Source: Nibrella saemangeumensis
GTDB lineage: Bacteria; Bacteroidota; Bacteroidia; Cytophagales; Spirosomataceae
DNA: 64,000 nt
Direction of reading: 5' to 3'
Assembly (NCBI RefSeq): GCF_039541915.1
Contig: NZ_BAABHD010000079.1
Coordinates: 1 to 64,000, forward strand
Below the pieces are notes generated by a model that was not told the origin of the DNA, did not search any database, and saw only the letters and a program-made list of their open reading frames with translations. Positions 58,634-64,000 of the stretch are shown here, in pieces. The position numbers and the translations under genes are program-made. The stretch's first letter is position 1. Every line of letters starts with the position of its first letter.

Positions 58634-60799
58634 ATGAAAACGCGACTACTAACACTGTTGCTTATCTGGCTACTTCGTTTAACAACGTGGGGCCAATCGG
58701 CTGCGGTTGTTCAGCTTGGAAACCTGTCGGAAAAGGGTATAGTGCTGGATACAGGGTGGACGTGGCAGGCTGGTGACGAGTCAGGCTGGGCCGGGCCCTC
58801 CTATAATGACCGGCAGTGGAGTCCCATCAACCCAGCCCAAAGCATTCACTCGTTAAACCGCATTCGGCAGGCCGGGATTGGCTGGTTTCGACTGCGACTG
58901 CAGGTGGATACTTCACTAGTAGGCAAACCACTCGCATTGCTAGTATCGCAGACGGGCGCTTCGGAGATCTACCTGAACGGTCATTTAATAACCCGGTTGG
59001 GAACGGTAAGCCCCAACCCACACACTGAAAAAGCTCGCTTCATTACTAACCAACCTGTTGCTGTTTCGTTCAGCCAGGCGGGTGAACAGGTAATCGCTGT
59101 ACGATATTCGTTCACAGCGCCTAACTTTTACGTGTTCTTCCCAATGGATGGCTACGCTCTTTGGTGTCTGCGCGTATCCCTTCTTCCGCACGAAGCCGCT
59201 GTTACTAGCTACTCCCGTTTTCTGCACTTAATCCTGATTCCTGCCGCCCTGAAAGCCGGAATAACTCTGATGCTGGCCTTGTTTCACCTGTTCCTGTACT
59301 TTGGTTACCCAGGCCAACGCGCACACCTTCCGTTCGGCATCTCCATGCTCTTATATTCACCATGGCTTATTGGTCCAACCCTGCTCTATGAATCAACGCT
59401 GACTGTATCGCAGGCATTCGGCCTGTTCTGGCTCCTGTATGGGTTCGTAGCTATTGCTGGTATCTTGGGCACATTAGCGCTATATCAGGTTTTCAATCGG
59501 CCAACGGATTTCTTTTTCCGCACGCTGATTCTTGGGTATATGCTGGCAACTCTAAGTATGCCCGTTTATGGTCTAGGCTTTGTGCTGGCTTTTTTTACCA
59601 CCCTGTATCAGGTAGGTCTTTCGCTGCAAACGGCTCTGAAAGGAGTTCGCCAGGGGCAATCCGAAGGAAGAATAGTAGCCATTAATTCTATTATCTGGAT
59701 GATCTGCCTGGTGTTGGCGGCACTCTCCCCATACTTTTCCGACAATCCTGTCTTAGCCGTTGTTTTCCGGGCGGGCTTCGACTTGTTATCGCCCGTCAGC
59801 TTCTCCGCAATTTTGGCGGCCGAGTACGCCCGCACCAGCCGGACACTCCAGATTAAGTTGGCAGAGGTGGAAACACTGTCAAAAAAAACAATTAGCCAAG
59901 AGCAGGAAAAGCAGCAGATTCTGGCGCAGCATAACGAAACGCTCGAACGGCAGGTGGTTAATCGTACCCAACAACTACAGGCATCCCTAGATGAGTTAAA
60001 GAAGGCTCAGACGCAATTGATTCATCACGAGAAAATGGCCTCGCTGGGTGAACTGACGGCGGGCATTGCTCATGAGATTCAGAACCCGCTGAACTTCGTT
60101 AACAACCTGACGGAGGTGAGTCAGGAATTGGTAGGAGAGCTCAAAGAGGAAGAAGATAAAGCCAATCCAGACCCCACACTTCGGAAAGAACTGCTCATTG
60201 ACCTAGAAGAAAGTCTGCAAAAGATTACCCACCATGGCAAACGAGCCGATAGCATTGTCAAAGGCATGCTTCAGCACAGCCGGTCTAGTAGCGGAGAGAA
60301 GCAGCCTACGGACCTCAACAAACTAGCAGAGGAGTACCTGCGGCTGGCCTATCAAGGATTACGGGCTAAAGACAAGAGCTTCAATGCTGACCTGCGGCTC
60401 AACCTTGATCCCAATTTAAAACTGGTAAACGTTGCTCCACAGGAAATAGGCCGGGTACTGCTGAACATCTATAACAACGCTTTTTATGCTACCCAGGAGA
60501 AGTTGAAGCAAACCGGTAAGGCCGGGATTGTGCTCGACTATCAACCACAGATTGAGATAACTACCCATAAAGGTAACGGTCAAGTTGAATTGCGAATAAA
60601 GGATAATGGTACCGGCATCTCTCCGGAGGTCATCAACAAGATCTATCAACCCTTCTTCACCACCAAGCCAACTGGTCAGGGAACAGGGCTTGGCTTGTCG
60701 CTCAGTTATGATATAGTAACAAAGGGGCATGGAGGTGAAATGAGGGTTGAGTCTACGCCCGGAGAATTTACTGAATTTGTCGTTAGCATACCGTCATAA
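58634..60799 (+). CDS. Membrane histidine kinase with jelly-roll sensor and seven-helix domain
   Basis: 721 residues. The signal peptide is 1-20. Residues 30-190 are a jelly-roll domain like the glycoside-hydrolase-2 sugar-binding fold (WTWQAGDESGWAGPSYNDRQW and GASEIYLNGHLI). Residues 195-410 have seven or eight membrane helices, as in 7TMR-DISM sensors. Then a coiled coil (420-460), the H-box TAGIAHEIQNPLNF with His480, and the HATPase (about 580-720) with IYNNAFYAT, IKDNGTGISP and GTGLGLSLSYD. A periplasmic or outer ligand, perhaps a sugar, is inferred. No receiver gene is adjacent on the plus strand. Confidence 0.9.
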   Translation: MKTRLLTLLLIWLLRLTTWGQSAAVVQLGNLSEKGIVLDTGWTWQAGDESGWAGPSYNDRQWSPINPAQSIHSLNRIRQAGIGWFRLRLQVDTSLVGKPLALLVSQTGASEIYLNGHLITRLGTVSPNPHTEKARFITNQPVAVSFSQAGEQVIAVRYSFTAPNFYVFFPMDGYALWCLRVSLLPHEAAVTSYSRFLHLILIPAALKAGITLMLALFHLFLYFGYPGQRAHLPFGISMLLYSPWLIGPTLLYESTLTVSQAFGLFWLLYGFVAIAGILGTLALYQVFNRPTDFFFRTLILGYMLATLSMPVYGLGFVLAFFTTLYQVGLSLQTALKGVRQGQSEGRIVAINSIIWMICLVLAALSPYFSDNPVLAVVFRAGFDLLSPVSFSAILAAEYARTSRTLQIKLAEVETLSKKTISQEQEKQQILAQHNETLERQVVNRTQQLQASLDELKKAQTQLIHHEKMASLGELTAGIAHEIQNPLNFVNNLTEVSQELVGELKEEEDKANPDPTLRKELLIDLEESLQKITHHGKRADSIVKGMLQHSRSSSGEKQPTDLNKLAEEYLRLAYQGLRAKDKSFNADLRLNLDPNLKLVNVAPQEIGRVLLNIYNNAFYATQEKLKQTGKAGIVLDYQPQIEITTHKGNGQVELRIKDNGTGISPEVINKIYQPFFTTKPTGQGTGLGLSLSYDIVTKGHGGEMRVESTPGEFTEFVVSIPS

Positions 60800-60840
60800 A
60801 TTGCTAAACGGATAATTGGTGGGACAAAATTTGTAATAGA

Positions 60841-61524
60841 CTATTTGTTCAGCATGGCCACAAGGTTCTGCCGGTAGGCTTCGCTGATAGGGATCCTTCG
60901 GTTGCTAACCGTGACCTGGTGCCGTTCCATCTTGTCGATTTTGCTGATCGCCACCACGTAGGACCGGTGTACTCGCACGAACTTTTCCGACGGAAGCAGG
61001 TTTATGGCTTCTGCAAACGTGCTGCGGGATTGCACATCGCTGCCGTCTTTCAGGGCGAACGTTACGTAATTGCCGGTAGCCTCCAGGTAGAGGATGTCGT
61101 CGACAAACACTTTCTGCTGCTCGTAGCCGGTCTTTACGTACAGGTGGTCGGTTACCTCAGCCGCGCTTCTGGTCGTAAAGAGTTCGTAGGCTTTGTTGCA
61201 GGCTTTCAGAAAGCGGGTCAGGGAAAACGGTTTGAGCAGGTAATCCACCGCATCCATGTCGTAGCTGGTCAGGGCATGTTCCGAGTAGGCCGTGGTGAAG
61301 ATCAGCAGCGGCTTTTTGTTCAGACTGTTGAAGAATTCGATGCCGGAAATGTCGGGCATTTTGATGTCGAGGAACAGCAGGTCCACGCTCTCTTTCTGCA
61401 GGTACTCCAGAGCCTTGAACGCATCGGTAAATTCAGCTTTCAGCTCCAGAAAAGGCACTTTAGCTGCGTGTGCTTTAATAATCTCCAGGGCTATCGGCTC
61501 GTCATCAATGGCAATGGCTTTCAT
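60841..61524 (-). CDS. LytTR response regulator
   Basis: 227 residues. The receiver has Asp53 in LLFLDIKMPDISG, the acidic IDDEP at 6-10, a Thr/Ser in LIFTTAYSE and Lys in YLLKPF. The LytTR DNA-binding domain is 125-227 (YVKTGYEQQKVFVDDILYLEATGNYV and FVRVHRSYVVAISKI). It starts 22 bases after the LytS-type kinase gene in the same direction, its cognate partner. It probably binds direct-repeat sites upstream of its targets. Confidence 0.93.
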   Translation of the reverse strand: MKAIAIDDEPIALEIIKAHAAKVPFLELKAEFTDAFKALEYLQKESVDLLFLDIKMPDISGIEFFNSLNKKPLLIFTTAYSEHALTSYDMDAVDYLLKPFSLTRFLKACNKAYELFTTRSAAEVTDHLYVKTGYEQQKVFVDDILYLEATGNYVTFALKDGSDVQSRSTFAEAINLLPSEKFVRVHRSYVVAISKIDKMERHQVTVSNRRIPISEAYRQNLVAMLNK

Positions 61525-61546
61525 CGAACGGGGTTACGCAAATGGG

Positions 61547-63106
61547 TCAGGTAAGCTGGATCGTCAGGTGAATAAAGAACGCGTTCCCGGTTTCCCGAAT
61601 GAGTAGTTCATGCCGGTTCGGATACAACAGCTCCAGCCGCTGCTTCACATTCGACAGGCCGATGCCACTCTTATCCTTCTCCGGATCATTTACCGGCTTT
61701 ACGTGCCGGCTGTTATGCACGTCAAAGTTCAGCGTGCCGTCTTTGACATCCAAAGATACCATAATGTGCGATGGCTCCCGCAAACTGATGCCGTGTTTGA
61801 AGGCGTTCTCCACGAACGGTATCAGCAGCATGGGGGCGATCTGAACGGTATTGGCCGAGGACCCGGCGTCTATCTGGACGTGGATGGTGAGATTAGGATC
61901 GGTCCGCAGCTTCTGCAGGCTGATGTAATTGGTCAGGTATTCTATTTCGCGTGTCAGGGGTATCTTGTGCTGCATATTTTCGTGCAGCATAAAGCGCATC
62001 ATATCGGCCAGCTTTTCAACGGCCTCGCTTGTCCGCTCAGCGTTCTCCTGTAGGGCGGTGCCATAGATCGTGTTCAGCGCGTTGAAAAGGAAGTGTGGGT
62101 TAATCTGGGAGCGCAGAAAATCGACGTTGGCTTCCGACTGCCCCAGTTCCTGCTGTAGGCCCAGCACCTCTTCACTGCCTTTCTGGTAGCGTTTATACAA
62201 AATCCAGGACAAGGGTACGGTAATCACAAGCTGAAACATTGTGTTAAACAAGACATAGTTTATAGCGATTTCGGCGTTGCCTGTCATGGGCGTCAGCAGC
62301 ACAAACAGGAATAGATTGATGATCACCAGCACCAGCACAGTCCGGAGCAGGTACGCCAGGAATGGCCGCGACCGGCCTAAGGCATTTGGAATAAGCCGGA
62401 AGAAGGAGAGGGCGTAAACCGGGATGGCCGTCAGCAGGATCACGCTCCAGCCTAACAGAACTTCGCCTTCGGCTTCGGCCATCAGCAGCAGAATCATGCT
62501 GATGATCCATAAGCCGAACGCTCCCAAAGTATCTTTTATAACGGTACGTTTCTTTGATTTGACCCCTTCTGCCGGAGTAGCCAGGTAAAGCACCGTGTAT
62601 TTAAAGGTGGCGTAAATACCAACTATAACGAAGAGCAGTAGGGCAACAAAAAAGCCGTTTGTAAAGATAAAGTCGTTGTAGGCTTCTCTGGTCTCGTAAA
62701 CCGGTACGAGGTAAGCGTTGAGGTCGCTGTCGGAGATTGCTCTGGCCAGCCCGGCGATCAGGAAAATCAGGGCGGCCAGCAGGATCATCTGCCATACCTT
62801 TTCCTTCCGTACCAGGCGGGGAATAATCCGGAAATTGAGCAGCAGAAAGGCCACGTAAATAATTGAATATCGGATAAAGCTGGGAATGTAGTAGTTCTCG
62901 TAATAGCTGAACGGCACATTAGCTCGCTCAAATTCGGCTTTGGGGGTATCCTCCGGGTCGGCAAAGATGACATACGCTAAAATAAAGATGGCATACAGCA
63001 GGGTGGCTCCCCAGAACTCAGCCTTTTGTACGGTATCCGGGTTGGTTAGGTAACGTTTCAGTCGCGCTGTGCGTGTCATGTGGGTCAATGGCAAATAGGT
63101 ATTCAT
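61547..63106 (-). CDS. LytS-type sensor histidine kinase
   Basis: 519 residues. Six to eight membrane helices cover about 30-300 (LLYAIFILAYVIFA, FIRYSIIYVAFLLLN and later ones). After a coiled coil comes the His_kinase-family box QINPHFLFNALNTIYG with His338, then PLTREIEYLTNYISLQKLR, and the HATPase with IPFVENAFKHG near 425 and GIGLSNVKQRL near 487. Paired with the LytTR regulator that follows. A gene for a penicillin-binding-like hydrolase is 46 bases upstream on the same strand, so cell-wall or peptide stress is a possible cue. Confidence 0.93.
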   Translation of the reverse strand: MNTYLPLTHMTRTARLKRYLTNPDTVQKAEFWGATLLYAIFILAYVIFADPEDTPKAEFERANVPFSYYENYYIPSFIRYSIIYVAFLLLNFRIIPRLVRKEKVWQMILLAALIFLIAGLARAISDSDLNAYLVPVYETREAYNDFIFTNGFFVALLLFVIVGIYATFKYTVLYLATPAEGVKSKKRTVIKDTLGAFGLWIISMILLLMAEAEGEVLLGWSVILLTAIPVYALSFFRLIPNALGRSRPFLAYLLRTVLVLVIINLFLFVLLTPMTGNAEIAINYVLFNTMFQLVITVPLSWILYKRYQKGSEEVLGLQQELGQSEANVDFLRSQINPHFLFNALNTIYGTALQENAERTSEAVEKLADMMRFMLHENMQHKIPLTREIEYLTNYISLQKLRTDPNLTIHVQIDAGSSANTVQIAPMLLIPFVENAFKHGISLREPSHIMVSLDVKDGTLNFDVHNSRHVKPVNDPEKDKSGIGLSNVKQRLELLYPNRHELLIRETGNAFFIHLTIQLT

Positions 63107-63152
63107 TGGATAGGGTTGCTTGAAAGAGAAACAGTTTGATGCCGGCAGATGG

Positions 63153-64000
63153 CTACGGCTTGCGCAGGGCCGGCGTTACAGTCCAGCGGCCCTCGTGGTG
63201 CTTGAAGCCCTGCGCGATTCCATTCGTTACGGAAAAGATTAGCCGGTCGTCGTCATCGACGGTGGGGATAAACGTGTGGTTGCCCTGGTAGAGGAGCCTG
63301 TACGGCCGCAGGCCGGCCGCCTGAACATGGAGCTTCCCATTCTCGCCAAATACCCGTATGTCACGCGTCCGAACGGTCGACTGGTACTTGTAGGTACCTT
63401 CGTAGCGGGCTACCTCCTGAGCCGTCAGCGGCAGGTCGCGCATGGGGGCATTGAGCGCCGTCCGCGCCAGTTCCTTCACCAGCAGACCCGGGCTTCCCTT
63501 GCCGGAGTTGGTCAGGACGGCTACGGTGAGTCCCGCTTCGGGATAATGCGCCAAACCCGACAGGAAGCCATTTACCGATCCACCGTGATAGACCTGAAAA
63601 TAGCCCCCGATCTCGCTCAACTGAAGACCATACCCGTAACCGAGCGTATCACCGGATTCAAGCACGGTCGGGCTGGTCATCAGTTGCAGGGAGATTGGCG
63701 TGACTACCTTTCCGCTGTGCAGCAGATGGGTCCACCGGACCAGATCGCCCACGGTGGAGCATAAGGCACCGGCCGGACCGGGAATAGCCATGCTGATGTA
63801 ATTGGTATTCGTGAGTTTGTTGCCCTCAAACTCGTACCCTTTCGCCCGGTTCTGAATAATCCGGCGGTCATCGCAGTAGTAGGTATGCGTCAGGCCAAGC
63901 GGTTGCAGCAGTTCGTGCTCGACGTATTCGGCGTAGGGCATGCCCGTCAGCCGGCTGATAATCTCGCCCAGCAGGTAATAACCGCTGTTGTTATACTGGT
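63153..64000 (-). CDS. Serine hydrolase of the beta-lactamase/class C family (partial, runs off the window)
   Basis: The frame is open to the right edge; the visible part is 282 residues and lacks the N-terminus with the S-x-x-K nucleophile motif. The first visible residues give YNNSGYYLLGE, the Y-x-N motif of serine beta-lactamase-like enzymes. Further on are MPYAEYVEHELLQPLGL, a region with YHGGSVNGFLSG (the HxG-like third motif), and a C-terminal beta domain (from about 190) as in class C family peptidases. An ATG at 63941 is internal. Function: peptidase or esterase, likely periplasmic. It precedes the LytS/LytT genes. Confidence 0.88.
   Translation of the reverse strand, partial: QYNNSGYYLLGEIISRLTGMPYAEYVEHELLQPLGLTHTYYCDDRRIIQNRAKGYEFEGNKLTNTNYISMAIPGPAGALCSTVGDLVRWTHLLHSGKVVTPISLQLMTSPTVLESGDTLGYGYGLQLSEIGGYFQVYHGGSVNGFLSGLAHYPEAGLTVAVLTNSGKGSPGLLVKELARTALNAPMRDLPLTAQEVARYEGTYKYQSTVRTRDIRVFGENGKLHVQAAGLRPYRLLYQGNHTFIPTVDDDDRLIFSVTNGIAQGFKHHEGRWTVTPALRKP

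Noticed and set aside
60919..61554. 211-residue plus-strand frame
   Set aside because: Antisense of the LytTR regulator, which has clear receiver and DNA-binding motifs.

Overview
The window looks like chromosome of a Bacteroidota member of the Cytophagales, most likely the Spirosomaceae (Spirosoma-like). Supporting signs are Bacteroidota-type -7 boxes (TAnnTTTG) upstream of several genes, a BT_3928/DoxX protein linked to DUF1599 and shikimate kinase, TlpA-type thioredoxin proteins, Reg_prop/Y_Y_Y sensor kinases, LytS/LytT pairs, a FadL-like porin and a TonB-dependent receptor. The genus is inferred from gene content and not proven. No rRNA, tRNA, CRISPR array, insertion sequence or phage gene was recognised.

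Layout. 1-16,000 is mostly housekeeping: secreted proteins, folP, DUF1599, DoxX, aroK, a FadL-like porin, a repeat-rich lipoprotein, proS, a tandem pair of TlpA-like proteins (the second without a signal peptide), an FKBP prolyl isomerase and uvsE. 15,887-20,574 holds a TetR regulator divergent from an export set (ABC membrane domain without ATPase, HlyD, TolC). 20,635-32,532 is a block of 13 minus-strand genes: three DJ-1/PfpI proteins, a ThDP decarboxylase-like enzyme, four NTF2/SnoaL-like proteins, a xanthine-dehydrogenase-like pair, a metallo-beta-lactamase-fold hydrolase, an HpcH/HpaI aldolase and a VOC protein. I cannot name this pathway. Its largest protein is a fused Fe-S/molybdopterin subunit that has lost all four cysteines of one Fe-S cluster and several active-site motifs.

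32,533-33,796 is a 1.26 kb gap with no convincing gene. 33,797-38,919 is a compact operon (AGE-family epimerase, STAS, GlgX, STAS, RsbW-like kinase) closed by a strong terminator. Its gene order recalls the icfG carbon-regulation cluster of Synechocystis. 39,129-54,360 is a second set of seven genes: a membrane nSTAND-WD40 NTPase, a TonB receptor, a GNAT, an NTT/MFS-HEAT membrane protein, a giant sensor protein whose phosphoacceptor His is Asp, a soluble histidine kinase, and a response regulator fused to a SpoIIE phosphatase. The last is the natural missing phosphatase of the STAS/RsbW switch. I infer that the two operons form one partner-switching system linking outer-membrane or periplasmic sensing to glycogen/sugar metabolism.

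54,516-64,000 carries a DUF6600-type secreted protein, a truncated propeller sensor remnant, an FAD amine-oxidase-like enzyme, a 7TM-type histidine kinase, and a minus-strand LytT/LytS/serine-hydrolase set that runs off the right edge.
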